DNA of 64,000 bases from Proales similis (Eukaryota > Rotifera > Eurotatoria > Ploima > Proalidae), in assembly GCA_019059635.1 (NCBI GenBank), contig JAGVRJ010000002.1, forward strand, positions 2,976,001 through 3,040,000, given 5' to 3'. The stretch's first letter is position 1. Each line of letters begins with the position of its first letter. Position numbers and translations under genes: made by a program. The notes beneath the pieces were generated by a model that saw nothing but the letters and a program-made list of their open reading frames with translations, made no database searches and was not told where the DNA came from. This document shows, piece by piece, positions 49,317-59,921 of the stretch.

Positions 49317-50471
49317 ATGGCAAGCGAAGGATGGCCCAAGTCATTCTCGACCAGACTTGAGCTGGATCTTGCTCGAGACAAGTCAAATCAACCGTTTGAG
49401 ATGAACACTTTTATTCAGCTCGAGGTGGACAACAATAATCCAAGTTGTGTGGCTCGTTTGTGCAAATTTCGAATAAACAAACTAAAAGTGAATGCCGAAC
49501 TGGACGCAGTTGTTCTGGCAGTCAAACTCCACACTAGCAAGAGGTCGATTCGAACAGTTGAAATACCAATGAAGCAAGAGCGCAGCTCCAACGCGCTTAT
49601 ATCAACTGTCGATTTAAATCTCAACTACAACATAACCTATCCGCACTTTTTAAAAAAAGACACCAACATCCTTCACATATATGTCCAGAATCGCAAGAAG
49701 TACAAAAGCCGCAAGATACTGGGCTTTAAGACGCTCGCGCATGCGAGTATAAATCTGGCCAGTGTGATTCAACAAAAGACAATTAACCAGGAAGTTGCGC
49801 TGGTCTCTAAAAGCGTCGCGGGCCGTCTCAGCAGCGTGGGCAGTATTCTAGTTCAGTCGCTGTGCAGTCAACCGATTGAACTCGGCGCTGATTGTCGACC
49901 GAGCGAGATGATCACCAGCAGTTCGGCAAACACAAAGCTCTTCATTGAAGAAAAGGACGAGATTGAAATGATCAACGAATACTTGCTCACGCGCAAGACT
50001 ATGAACGAGCAAGCAAGCAAACTTGGACGCCATTTGTCTGAGAATCTGCTCAACAATTTGGCCACAACGGTCACCATTGACTCGCCCAGTACAGATGCGA
50101 AAGAACCGGGCAAGAGTGCTTCGAACGGCACCGCCGGCAACAGTGGCAAGCTTACTGATCGGATAATATCGTTTTTGAAAAAAATGAAACAAGACGAGTC
50201 CAGCTGTGCATCAGAGCACAACGATGAAGAGGAGGAAGAGGAGGATGAGGAAGAAGAAGAGGAAGAGTTTGAAGAAGACGAACAATTCGCTCATATCGAG
50301 CAAGTGTCCGACTACAGCGACTCGGAAGACAGTGATCTCTACATAAACGACGATGCCTACTCTATTGTTTCCACACCCAAGCCGAAGCTGTTGCCCTATT
50401 TCTCGAGCTTTGAACTGAGCAGCAGATGTGACTTGGATGCGCCAGTTAACGGTGAACCGGCCAAAAAGTAA
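49317..50471 (+). CDS. PACS-family sorting protein lacking the C-terminal PACS domain
   Basis: PACS proteins bind acidic-cluster sorting signals and connect cargo to AP-1/AP-3 and COPI. The single exon encodes 384 residues. Residues about 25-190 form the cargo/furin-binding region: VARLCKFRINKLKVNAELDA, VVLAVKLHTSKRSIRT, YPHFLKKDTNILHIYVQNRK, KYKSRKILGFKTLAHASINL and SLCSQPIEL, each matching PACS1/2. A helical segment (DRIISFLKKMK), a long Asp/Glu run (about residues 302-325) and the middle-region signature STPKPKLLPYF follow. The protein then stops after about 30 more residues, where PACS1/2 continue for some 500 residues. A GTAAAA overlaps the stop and could be a donor, but the next 320 bp hold no exon and the neighbouring gene lies on the other strand. 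Confidence 0.85.
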   Translation: MASEGWPKSFSTRLELDLARDKSNQPFEMNTFIQLEVDNNNPSCVARLCKFRINKLKVNAELDAVVLAVKLHTSKRSIRTVEIPMKQERSSNALISTVDLNLNYNITYPHFLKKDTNILHIYVQNRKKYKSRKILGFKTLAHASINLASVIQQKTINQEVALVSKSVAGRLSSVGSILVQSLCSQPIELGADCRPSEMITSSSANTKLFIEEKDEIEMINEYLLTRKTMNEQASKLGRHLSENLLNNLATTVTIDSPSTDAKEPGKSASNGTAGNSGKLTDRIISFLKKMKQDESSCASEHNDEEEEEEDEEEEEEEFEEDEQFAHIEQVSDYSDSEDSDLYINDDAYSIVSTPKPKLLPYFSSFELSSRCDLDAPVNGEPAKK

Positions 50472-50794
50472 AACAAACTCATTCACTCAAACAACCAGAC
50501 TCAACCAGACTCACTGACTATTCCCCAACTCTTTTATACTTGAATTCTGTGCTTCAACACAATTCGGCTCTCATTTCCCTTTTCAATTTTTCACAATTAA
50601 GTTTTTTGTTGGTTCAATTAATTTACCTGTAAGCGCGCTTGTTAGTGGACATTTATTTCTATTTTAAATGCAGCATAAAATCATGAGCAACAAAAATAAT
50701 AGAAGCAATATCACAATTAATATTTGTAATTAAAATCTATGAGCGTCCTAATGGCTAATAAAATCCTAGCGAAGCCAAGCGGCAACAAGTACCG
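50472..50794. other. tail-to-tail spacer between PACS and the 479-residue orphan
   Basis: AT-rich DNA carrying the two 3' ends. No open frame resembles the missing PACS C-terminal domain. Confidence 0.6.
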
Positions 50795-52234
50795 TTACTG
50801 AGGATATGTTTTGGGGAATACATCTTTGACGTCAAACTTGTACGTCTCGTAGAACTCTACCGTTTTGTTGTAGATGTAGTTGTAGAGCTCGTGAATTGTC
50901 TTCAAGTAGCGAGACTTTCGGTCGCGTTCTTTTTTGAAGTTGATCCACTTGTTGATTAGATCGTACTCCCGCTGCATCATTTCCTCGAACAGCATCTGGT
51001 ATTCTTTCGACTTGTTGTAGTCAGACTCTGGGTTCAAGAGCGTGTCGATAATTCGCTTCTCGTTGCCCTCGGTGATGTCAAACGAGTACCAATGATCAAA
51101 CAGATAAGAGTAGTAAATGTTTAGGAAACGGGCAGCAGTTGTAGCCCCGTCGAGTGAATATGGCGCGATGCCACCCGCTCCCTTTTCTTTCGGGTGTATG
51201 GGATCGCCGCTGTAGAACACTTCACGCTGAGTGACCTTGTCTCCATCGATCAAATCGAGTATCATCATGTTATAGATCAGAGCGGCCGGGTTCTTCTGCA
51301 CCTCGGGGCCGAACATGAGATAGCCGACTTCGCCAATCAGTTGCCGTCCTGGATGCTTCTTCACGTAGTAGTCAAGTTCCAGCGGCTCATTGTCAAATAT
51401 GGCTCTCATGTGACCGCCATGAGTGTAAGGGTCCAGCTCTTCGTCGATGTTGTTCATTTGCAGCCGGTAGTAGTCCACTTTCCTGCCTTTGGCCATCACT
51501 GATTCGCGCCTGAAACCGAATGCTTCACGTTTCTGAATCACTTTTATGTTTATGTCGACGGGAAATACCCATTCGACGCTTCGCTCCGAATCAAACATCG
51601 GCTCGCTTATACTCTTGGCGCTTTTGAGGCTCTTGAAGCAAAAATTGTCGAACTGTAAATTGGCCAGGAAGTCGGTGAAAAATTCTGTCGAGTCACGAAT
51701 GTCGTAGCGGCTGAATTTCTCGCGCACTTTTTCCATGACCGTGTCACGAAATGAAACCTCGGACACGTACTGCTCCCACGTTATTTTCTCGTCAGTCCAA
51801 TTCTGAAAGTCGATCGACAACTGGTTGTAAGGCGCCATTATCTCTTCAACTGTTTTGTTGGTGTATTTGCTCAGTTTTGCCACCTGCTGTTTGTACTGAA
51901 CTTGATCGACATCGGCCACCGCTTCTTTCAGCCTCTTTTCAAGCAGGCGCTTGAATTTCTGCATCACTGGCTTGGAGCAGAAGATGCCTCGGCCCAGAAA
52001 GTGCAAGATTATCGAGTAGACCAGTTTTTTGTTCTTCAGCTGGTCCAACGGCGTGGAAAAGTCAACGTCGCCGCCTTGAAATACGCTCATGTCAATGTTG
52101 AAATTGAGTATTTTGCTCCAAAGATTTTGTTGGACATCTTCGGTGCTCTTTTTCAATATTTCTCCGAGTTTCTTCTCCTTGAGATGGAACTCAACCTCGG
52201 CCTTAGGCTGGAATATGCGCTTCTCATCCGTCAT
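50795..52234 (-). CDS. unrecognised intronless gene, 479 residues
   Basis: I do not recognise this protein. The single uninterrupted exon starts MTDEKRIFQPKAEVEFHLKE and ends DVKDVFPKTYPQ. It has no signal peptide and no membrane span. It is rich in Lys, Asp/Glu, Tyr and Phe, and looks like a soluble, mixed alpha/beta globular protein. Distinctive segments include WVFPVDINIKVIQKREAFGF, LDPYTHGGHMRAIFDNEPLE, LDYYVKKHPGRQLIGEVGYL, YSGDPIHPKEKGAGGIAPYS, and a Lys/Tyr-rich helical C-terminus (KYLKTIHELYNYIYNK is the style, in KSRYLKTIHELYNYIYNKTV). Codon use and GC look like the host's. It may be lineage-specific, fast-evolving or anciently acquired; the sequence alone does not decide. Confidence 0.85.
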   Translation of the reverse strand: MTDEKRIFQPKAEVEFHLKEKKLGEILKKSTEDVQQNLWSKILNFNIDMSVFQGGDVDFSTPLDQLKNKKLVYSIILHFLGRGIFCSKPVMQKFKRLLEKRLKEAVADVDQVQYKQQVAKLSKYTNKTVEEIMAPYNQLSIDFQNWTDEKITWEQYVSEVSFRDTVMEKVREKFSRYDIRDSTEFFTDFLANLQFDNFCFKSLKSAKSISEPMFDSERSVEWVFPVDINIKVIQKREAFGFRRESVMAKGRKVDYYRLQMNNIDEELDPYTHGGHMRAIFDNEPLELDYYVKKHPGRQLIGEVGYLMFGPEVQKNPAALIYNMMILDLIDGDKVTQREVFYSGDPIHPKEKGAGGIAPYSLDGATTAARFLNIYYSYLFDHWYSFDITEGNEKRIIDTLLNPESDYNKSKEYQMLFEEMMQREYDLINKWINFKKERDRKSRYLKTIHELYNYIYNKTVEFYETYKFDVKDVFPKTYPQ

Positions 52235-52639
52235 TGCTTTCTCTCTTCAATAATTATTAATTCCTGAATTGTCTGTTTACTGCAGCTCAGAAAGCAGAGA
52301 AATGAACAGCCAATTGGGGCGAATTGAGAATCAAAAAAATATGCCCGACAAGATCAAATAAAAGCCAAACAATGCCGTCTTCGTAAAATCAATACAATCA
52401 AAAATTTCAGCCATCTTATTGTGATATACCAAGCGTTCAATTTTTATCCCCGCTGCCCCCGACCCCCCATCCAACCAGATGCTATGAATTCAAGAGAGCT
52501 ACTGATTTCAAATCTCATCCTTCTTGAATTTCCAGCAATTTCTAATTCATCACCTTTCTAAATAATTAAGCTCAATGGATAAGCGTTTCAAACGGCTAGA
52601 GCGACAAGAGAAAACGCGCTTTTGCTCATGAGACTGAAT
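52235..52639. other. spacer upstream of the orphan gene
   Basis: About 400 bp between two minus-strand genes, including a C-rich patch near 52449-52471. It likely contains the orphan's promoter. No coding exon was seen. Confidence 0.5.
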
Positions 52640-53927
52640 TTATTCATCGTCGTCAAATTTAATTTTCTTGTTATTGGAACCGCCGCCGTTGTCACCTCCG
52701 AACTGGCGTTTGTTGTCGTTGAAGCCTCCACGACCGCCGCCACCTCGGCCACGTCCACGACCGCCGAAGCCACCGCGGTCACCACCGCCTCCTCGGCCTC
52801 CTCTGAAACCGCCACGGCCACCGAAACCGCCACGGTCGCCGCCGCCTCCTCGGCCTCCTCTGAAACCGCCACGGCCACCACCTCCTCGGCCACCGCCGCC
52901 TCCGCTCGATCTGGTGCTCTCATCGAGCTCGGGCAACTCAGTGACAGGGCCCATTTGAAGCGAGGCTGTGTTGTACCATTGCTCTTGAATGGTCTCGTCA
53001 TAATGGCTGGGTATGTCGAATACAAGGCTCTTGAAGTTGAAACGAGATGAGAGAAAACCGTGACAGAATTTGTAGAAGAAAATAATCGGCACCATTTTAT
53101 CCTTGCTGAACGTTATATGGCTGACGGCCGCGTCTCCTTCTTCCTCGCCCAGCATTCTCTTAATGATGGCGAATGCGAATGATTTGCCTCTTATTTCGTC
53201 ATCAGATTTTGTCAAGCAATAGGTTGTGAAACCCTGATCACAACCAAATTTGTTAAAATCAATAAATTCAGTAAATTTCATATGGCTCTGTTTACCTCAC
53301 GACCGGTGAGAACTGATTTTGTCGGTGTCTTGTCAGCTCCTGGATAAGAAGAGCGGAATTGACTGCCTAGTTCAAATCGCAAACACTCAAAGACACTCAC
53401 CTGTGATCGAAACAATTGAAGCGGCAAGACATGAAAGAGGGTCAGATCCGATCTGCTTGACTAGCTGCTTCGCTACTGGCTTGAATTTGTTTATAAATTC
53501 GTCCGAGACATTGGAAAGGGACTTGACGACCGATTGAATCTTTTCGTCGTTCATGTCAACGTCCTCATCATTTGCCTCTTCTTCTCCATTTTCGTCATCG
53601 TCATCGGCCTCTGGCTCAGGCTGGACTTGCTCCTGCTCTTCCTCCTCTTCTTCTTCCTCAGGCTCCTTTGACTTCTTCTTCTTCTTTTTCTTGTTTATTT
53701 TTGTTAGTAATTGTGGGGATCAGCCGACTAGGCGTGTGTCTTTCTAAATTTACTTTTTTAAGCTCTGCTTGTTCCTCAGCCTCTTCGTTTACTGGCTCTT
53801 CAGTCGGTTCGACATGAGCGCCATTTTCCTCGGCTTCTTCTTCAGCGATCTCTTTCTTCAACTTGTTTTTCTTGTTCTTTTTGTGTTTCTTCTGCACAAC
53901 ATCCGGATCGGCAATTTCCACGGCCAT
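52640..53927 (-). CDS. GUCT-domain RGG-repeat protein related to DDX21/DDX50 but lacking the helicase core
   Basis: The start at 53927 gives MAVEIADPDVVQKKHKKNKK, a Lys-rich then Glu-rich N-terminus. Exon 2 adds more acidic repeats and then NDEKIQSVVKSLSNVSDEFI, FKPVAKQLVKQIGSDPLSCL and AASIVSITG. Later exons continue GFTTYCLTKSDDE, AFAIIKRMLGEE, SLVFDIPSHYDETIQEQWYN and TELPELDESTR. This is the GUCT domain order of DDX21/DDX50 (AALAAISG, GFVTM, FDVP...IQEKWHD, QPELE). It ends in about 80 residues of RGG/GGRG repeats and a basic-acidic tip. The DEAD-box helicase core that normally precedes GUCT is absent: the acidic region runs straight into it. A 63-nt segment (about 52.99-53.08 kb region) that begins GTGCCG and ends CTTCAAG is probably an intron without stops. 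Probable nucleolar RNA-binding protein. Confidence 0.8.
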
Positions 53928-54230
53928 TTTATTTAACTATATAAAATAAATAGATTGAATGCGTTATATGCAATTCTTTTTGCTCGCCTTTCTTAAATAG
54001 TGAAAATGAGAAAGAAAAAAGCGTGTTTGAATATGGACTGTTTTTCGAGCTGGCCGGCGCGAGCACGAGGAAACTCTATTTGACCATGTGCGCCGCACAT
54101 TGTTCGCATATAAAAGGACATAGCGAATGGGATTCGTTCTTTTCTCTCTCACAAAGCCCACCTACTCATGCAAATTTAAGTTTGTCTTTTCTTTTATTCA
54201 TACCAACGAGATAATAATAGTCTGCCCGTT
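53928..54230. other. spacer between the GUCT gene and GGT
   Basis: About 300 bp with the 5' end of the GUCT/RGG gene and the GGT 3' end. No exon was seen. Confidence 0.5.
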
Positions 54231-56405
54231 CTATTCACCACTTGGTTTGCCGCCTTTGCGCGGATCACAGTTCGCTTCAATTGTGTTGTCCTCTGCGAGT
54301 GCTATGGCCTGAACGGCAGATCCTCCGAATTTGTAGCAAAGTGTTTTGTGCCCAATTGCTTCCAGGGCGTTTCTTGTATTTCTATCAAAGCCGGATTCTA
54401 TCTCGAGTACATCGGGAAGGTTTTGATGATGAATTCGCGACGAGTCGATCGATTGTTTTATGTCTTGGCCCAGAAGAAGATTCCTGAGCGCAACCTTGGA
54501 GCAAAATTAGCTGCTTTTCACCCTAAATTGGCAAAGAATCCATACCTGTACAACACTGGTTATTATTTTTGAGCCGCCAGAGGCTCCGAGAACAAGGCGT
54601 GCTTGGTTCAGATGCTTGTCGACAACAATTATGGGAGACATGCTCGACATAGGCCTCTTTCCGGGCTGAATAAAATTGGCAGGTGTCGGTTGAAAACCAA
54701 AATAATTCACCAAGTTCGGAGAAGAAAAGTCGTCCATTTGATTGTTGTAGATAATGCCTGTTTTTTCGCCCGCATATTTAGCACCAAAGCTAAAATGAAC
54801 TAATTACGGCCGCTGTTTACTTAGAGCTGAATGCAAAGCTTTACTATAAATTTATGGTCGATGTGACGGCTACTGCATCGCCTTCGGCCATCACTGAAAT
54901 ATGAGCGGTGCCGTGATCCTGTTTATTCTCATACTTGCTATAATAGGACGGTTCGAATGTTCTGTTGTCAATAATCCTTGACCGAATCTGGTCGATGTAA
55001 GCCGGGTCGGAGAGTTTTTGAATTATTTCCTTGTTTTCGTCCAAATTGCCGTCGCCGAGAAGAGCTCGATGTGCGAATGCATGTTTGAAAGCTTCTGTGA
55101 GCCGATGGAAAAACAATGTGCTCTCGTTTTTATCGCTCAGGGTTTGATTATCTAACTTGAATTCTAAGCACGCGTTGATTGATAGATGTAATTGACCGCG
55201 TGTTAAGAATGCCGCCAAGTTGGCTCACCTTTCATGATGTTGAGAACGAACGAAATTAAAATACCACTTGACGGCGGCGGAACTGCATAAAGGTCAAAGC
55301 GTTCGTTGATGTTTGCTACCAAAGGCTCTTGGACCAGTGGCCTGTAGTCGTTAAAGTCCTCAACTGTTATGTTGCCGCCTGTCCAAGTAAAGAGAGAAGT
55401 TCTTGCGCTTCTGCCTGAACGAATGAAAAAGTCAAACTCATTACCGTTCGTGTTTATTTCTTCGACAAGCACGTTGGTGAAGCTGCTGTTGTAGAATCCA
55501 GTCACGTTTGTTTCAGCGATGAATTCAAATGTGTCGGCCAGCCTCGGCATTCTGATTATGTCGCCTTTCTCATAAGGCTTGCCGGTACTTGGATTGATGA
55601 ATTTGTCGGCGAGCACACGATTCGCCTCGATGAATCGAATCCGTGATTTTATATGTTGGGCCAAGGCCATTGAGACTCGGAAGCCCTTGCGACATATATC
55701 GATCGTTGGAGCGAGCAGTTCACGCCACGGAAGACGTCCTCCTATTTTATATGCTTCCCAGAGACCAGCCAGCTCTCCTGGCACCGCAGTTGTGAGCCCG
55801 CCGAGCTGGCTCGATCTGTTGGTGAACATGTCCATAAAGGAAAATCGAGGCGCCGTTTCTCTTCCGTCAATCGCATACGCTTTTCCGGTTTGCCTGCATT
55901 ATTATTCGTTCGCATTCAAATTAAAGCTGAGCCAGGAAAAAAATCTCGAATTAATTACTTTGAGAAAATGAGAATAAAATTTCCGCCGCCGATTCCGCTT
56001 GATTGCGAATTAGTGACAGAATTGCAAAATGCGGCTGCGATTGCCGCATCAACCGCGGATCCATTTTTGACGAGAATGTCGCTGAAAGTGAGACCCGTCG
56101 CTCAAATACTTTAGCTGCGCGTCGAAAGAATTCTCCAAAGAGCTACCGTCCAACATCCGAGCAATCTTGGTTGTCGACAGCGACGGCGAACTTGCGATAT
56201 CGCTGCAAAGGCGAATCAGACAGAACTCCGCCATAGGTCTCATGAAATTCGGTTTGGCAGTCATTCTCATCTATGGGACAAATATGCGCAAAAGTTTGAG
56301 GACAGGCCATGCAGTCTTCTTACCATAGGCCGTGGAAGGATTAGTGTCCAAACTTCTTGAGTAAAGTAGACAGAACAGCGAGAAAAAAGCCCAAAGTGAA
56401 AGCAT
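54231..56405 (-). CDS. gamma-glutamyltransferase (gamma-glutamyl transpeptidase)
   Basis: GGT cleaves the gamma-glutamyl bond of extracellular glutathione. It is made as a precursor that self-cleaves before a catalytic threonine. The start at 56405 gives MLSLWAFFSLFCLLY, an N-terminal anchor/signal. Further exons give QRYRKFAVAVDNQDCSDVGR, ILVKNGSAVDAAIAAAFCNS and SSGIGGGNFI in the large subunit, then GRLPWRELLAPTIDICRKGF and AVPPPSSGILISFVLNIM. The self-cleavage site is in QDHGTAHISVMAEGDAVAVT; Thr in GTAHISV would be the nucleophile. The small subunit continues TSTINL, NNQMDDFSSPNLVNYFGFQP, PANFIQPGKRPMSSMSPIIV and ends DPRKGGKPSGE. Both active-site glycines/serines (MSSM) are present. The gene is complete in about eight short exons and should be active. 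Confidence 0.93.
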
Positions 56406-59059
56406 TCTGCAGCCGGATTTATTTGAACAACAAAAAATAGCAGGCTACGATTGATCCACTTTTATAGGCTTGCATTACTAGGCAGAATTTTAGTTTGACA
56501 TTTATTCAACAAGACCTTTTCTATTAAAAGGGATCAAAAAGTAACAAGTCTAAACTCGGCTCCTTTTTAAACAAGCTTAGACATTTGCGACCAAGAATTT
56601 TAAGAAAAACAAGCTATTTTGGGTTTTATTTGACGATGAGAATTTGAAGCGTCTGCTGGTCGGTTTAGAGAACTAAAAGCGCTTTGAGAAAAAAAACGCA
56701 ATCAGAGTTGCGTGCGCACATTTGCCAGTCGAGGAATTAGTGCGCACCAAATCGGGAACAAGCAATCAGACCGCAAGCAAAAGTAAAGCGTCGACTTTTT
56801 AATGAACAGCCAAAGCAAGTAAAGCCAAATAAAAGTAAATAAGAATGCGCTCAGGGAGGAAATTGAAGCATAAAAAGAACCGTGCGGCCAATGGAAAAAC
56901 AATTAAGATTGATGTGGCAGTTAACCGGCGTCATTAGGGATTCATCTCTGTCTAAGTCTCGTTCTGCATTTTGATGAGTCCCCTGTGCTACAAAAATGGA
57001 GCACTCAAGGAGATCTCATTTGTTTTTCACTTACTTTCGCGCTATAAGGGCCCATTTCTTTTGCTAATCCCTTGTCAGCAAACTGAACTCTGCAGCGAAC
57101 CGCTTTTGTCTATAAAAGCCAACGTTTTCCCCCTTCGGCATACATCGAAAATTTTCAATCAGTGCTCACGCAAATTTGCGCTCTATGCTTTTGGGAAAGC
57201 GGATTACCGTCTGTGGATACAGAATGATAATCGAGAAGATACTACCCGACACGAAGTCAATAGCTATGATTTTCTTAATTGCGCATCGGTGCTGGCATGC
57301 TGAGAGATCACAGGCCACCAAGTGCGTCATTTAAGGGCCTTATTAACAATGCTCTGATCAGAATCATCAGAAGATATTCGATAAAATTAGGTGACGAAAA
57401 AGACAAACAGACAAGCAAAAAGCAGAGCGGAAAGTCATCCAGCTTCAAGGCAATCTTCAAGTCGTTCTTCAATCGAGGAAATAATAATTTGCCATATATT
57501 TCTGCCTGAAAAAGTTCACTTGATGTGTCTGAGAAGCGCAGCTTGATAAAATATTGAACGCTTGACACGCATGCCAGAGCAAACAACATATGCGAATAGG
57601 GCACTAGTGCAGAAGTCAATCGCAATTAGCCAAATTTCGCATCTGAAAGATTGGCTGCACTGCCTTGAGCGATCCCAGGATCCTTTTGGCTCGATTGAAG
57701 ATGATGGCTGAGAGCGGCTGACGCCATTTTGCTCTGCTCTTTGCCGAAATGCGTCAGTTCACCGACTTGACGCCCAATTCAATTTCAGCTGCGTTTGCGT
57801 CTATTATGTTTATTATTTTTAACCGCAAAGGTAAACCATTTAATCCCGCCAATAGCCTAATTTCCGCCACATGTTGTATCTGAATTAATTGAAATTTATC
57901 GATAAGAGCAGAAAGATGAAGTGTTTACCACAAGCTAACTGCATAATCGGGCCAGTTGGCCATTCTAGGGTGCTAGACAAGCTTAATTGATAATCAAGTG
58001 TTTCTCTTTGGCTTCTCAGAGCGACAAACGAAACCAGATAGAAACGTAGACGCCTACATGTCTGGGCCACCAATGCATCATTTAAACATGTTCGCCTTGC
58101 CAGCACTTGTTGCAAGGATGAACGCTTCCGCTTGTTTCGATGCCACTCAAGTGTTTATAGCGCGACTGCAGTTGCCTCTCCTTTCTTTTCTTCTTCTCCT
58201 TCATCTTCTCTCCGTCTCTTTTTTTCTCTATCGCAGTCATCTCTTTATCCGACACTATTGTGCAATGACGCAAGCCGCGATAAAAATTGATTAGCCTTGA
58301 GTTGAGAATTCTGAAGCAAAAAAAAATTTGCATTTTTGTGAGCTCTCTCTCTCCCTCCCCCCCATCTTTCTTCCCTTTCTCTCTAGTTCTCAATTGTCAC
58401 CAGCAGCATATGAGCTCATGTGAGAGCTATTTAATCGGATCTCAGTTGGAACTGCGACCGACTTTTCGTCATTGCGAGCTATTTATCCTCGCCCTCTCAA
58501 TTCATTTCTAATATATTTATTAAGCTCTCAACTTGGCTCTATATCAAGATAAATTCAATTTGCTTGCCGCCAAAACAAACCTACAGCGTACAAATTGGCC
58601 ACAAAGTGGACTCGTATTTGTATATCTGTGTGTATATATGTCATAATTATAGACTGATAGAGAGCCTGATAAATCGGGCTCTCAATTTTAGCTCAATTTT
58701 TGCCATTGAATGCAATCTCCTTTTGTATTGTTCAGTCAATTAACGATAGAGCCATCGCAGACGTTGGCGAGACATTACTCTCTGTTCCATTTCAAATCTC
58801 AATTACCGATTGGATATGGCAGACAAGACCGGGGGCGCGCTCTTGAGGCGTGATGCCGTTTTCTACAGATTGCAATCTTATCTTCAAATCGAGCCTCAAA
58901 TAACTGCGCTAGCGCTTCACTAAACTTTCAAGTCGTTTGAATTCTCAAAGCGCAGCTGGTCGGCAGCGTCGTTATTGAATCTGTTAGGGATGAATAGGCA
59001 CGCCAGAAATATTTTGTATATGCGAGCAAAAGCCAAGTCTGAGAGAAGAAAAATGAAAT

Positions 59060-59096
59060 GAGAGAGTGAGAGAGAGAGAGAAAGAGAGCGAGAGAA
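59060..59096. repeat. imperfect (GA)n microsatellite
   Basis: An interrupted G/A alternation about 37 nt long. Confidence 0.85.
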
Positions 59097-59662
59097 AAAT
59101 AGGAGATGCAGCTCGACTTGAGGAGGCAGCACAAATCACATTCACCAAAAGTTCGTTCGTTTACGAGCATCGTAAATAAAATAGCGCCTCTCTACTGGCC
59201 GAATCGAATTCTTTTCAAGAGATTGATTAATATTGAGAAGATGAGATGCAAGTGAAGGTCTAATTGATTATTTGCTTGATCGATTGTGCATCCAGCTGCT
59301 TGAACCAAATCGATTAAACTAGGCAGCGTGTATTTAAAACCGCATCGTGGGCGATCAGGTTGAATGGGGCGATATTCGTGGTGCAGCATTTGATTTGGCT
59401 CAATCGAGCTGGTTTAGTTTGGGCCATTCAACAATTATTTGCTTCCGATTACGTGTGAACAAAATGCGCACTTAACAGTCGGCTATGTGATGGAATGAAG
59501 AGTGTTAGATCAAATAGCGACCTGTGGGTGGTTAGTCTATTTCTGCAAGTCAGATTAATCGATGCATGATACCTCGAGCATAGAGCAAACAAGGTGCGCC
59601 AAATGATTTGCCCAGCCGGTTTCCAACATTCGTCTTATTTTCTGATTGCTAGATTGCTGCGA

Positions 59663-59681
59663 GTGTGTGTGTGTGTGTGTG
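59663..59681. repeat. (GT)n microsatellite
   Basis: A pure G/T alternation about 19 nt long, 240 bp before the receptor start. Confidence 0.9.
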
Positions 59682-59921
59682 CTGAGAAAAACCAATACGC
59701 AGATGAGCCAGAAAATGGTGAGAGCTTGAACACGATTTGATTGCGAGTCCGACGAAGCTCTAATTAGCCCTAAACGCTCAAGTATTTATTCTTGCAGCTC
59801 ATGAATGATTTAGCAGAATATGTTTGACGCCAGGCGAGCAAAAGTGTGACAAATTTGGTAACCAAGAGAAGAATTCGATTGCATTTAGAATGAGATCAAT
59901 TGCGATCGGCAAGCAGTAGGC

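Larger units (their letters stand above)
56406..59921. other. 3.5-kb non-coding interval upstream of the amine receptor
   Basis: Between divergent GGT and the receptor gene. It contains a pyrimidine-rich tract near 58160-58230, (GA)n at 59060-59096 and (GT)n at 59663-59681. A 70-residue basic open frame at 57297-57509 has no support beyond length. It is likely promoter and enhancer DNA of the receptor. Confidence 0.5.

Noticed and set aside
52622-53050. Long plus-strand ORFs rich in Ala/Thr or Pro/Arg
   Set aside because: Antisense shadows of the RGG-repeat exon of the minus-strand GUCT protein.
57297-57509. Plus-strand ORF of 70 residues, basic (GLINNALIRIIRRYSIKLGD)
   Set aside because: Short, with no homologue recognised and no splice, promoter or poly(A) evidence.
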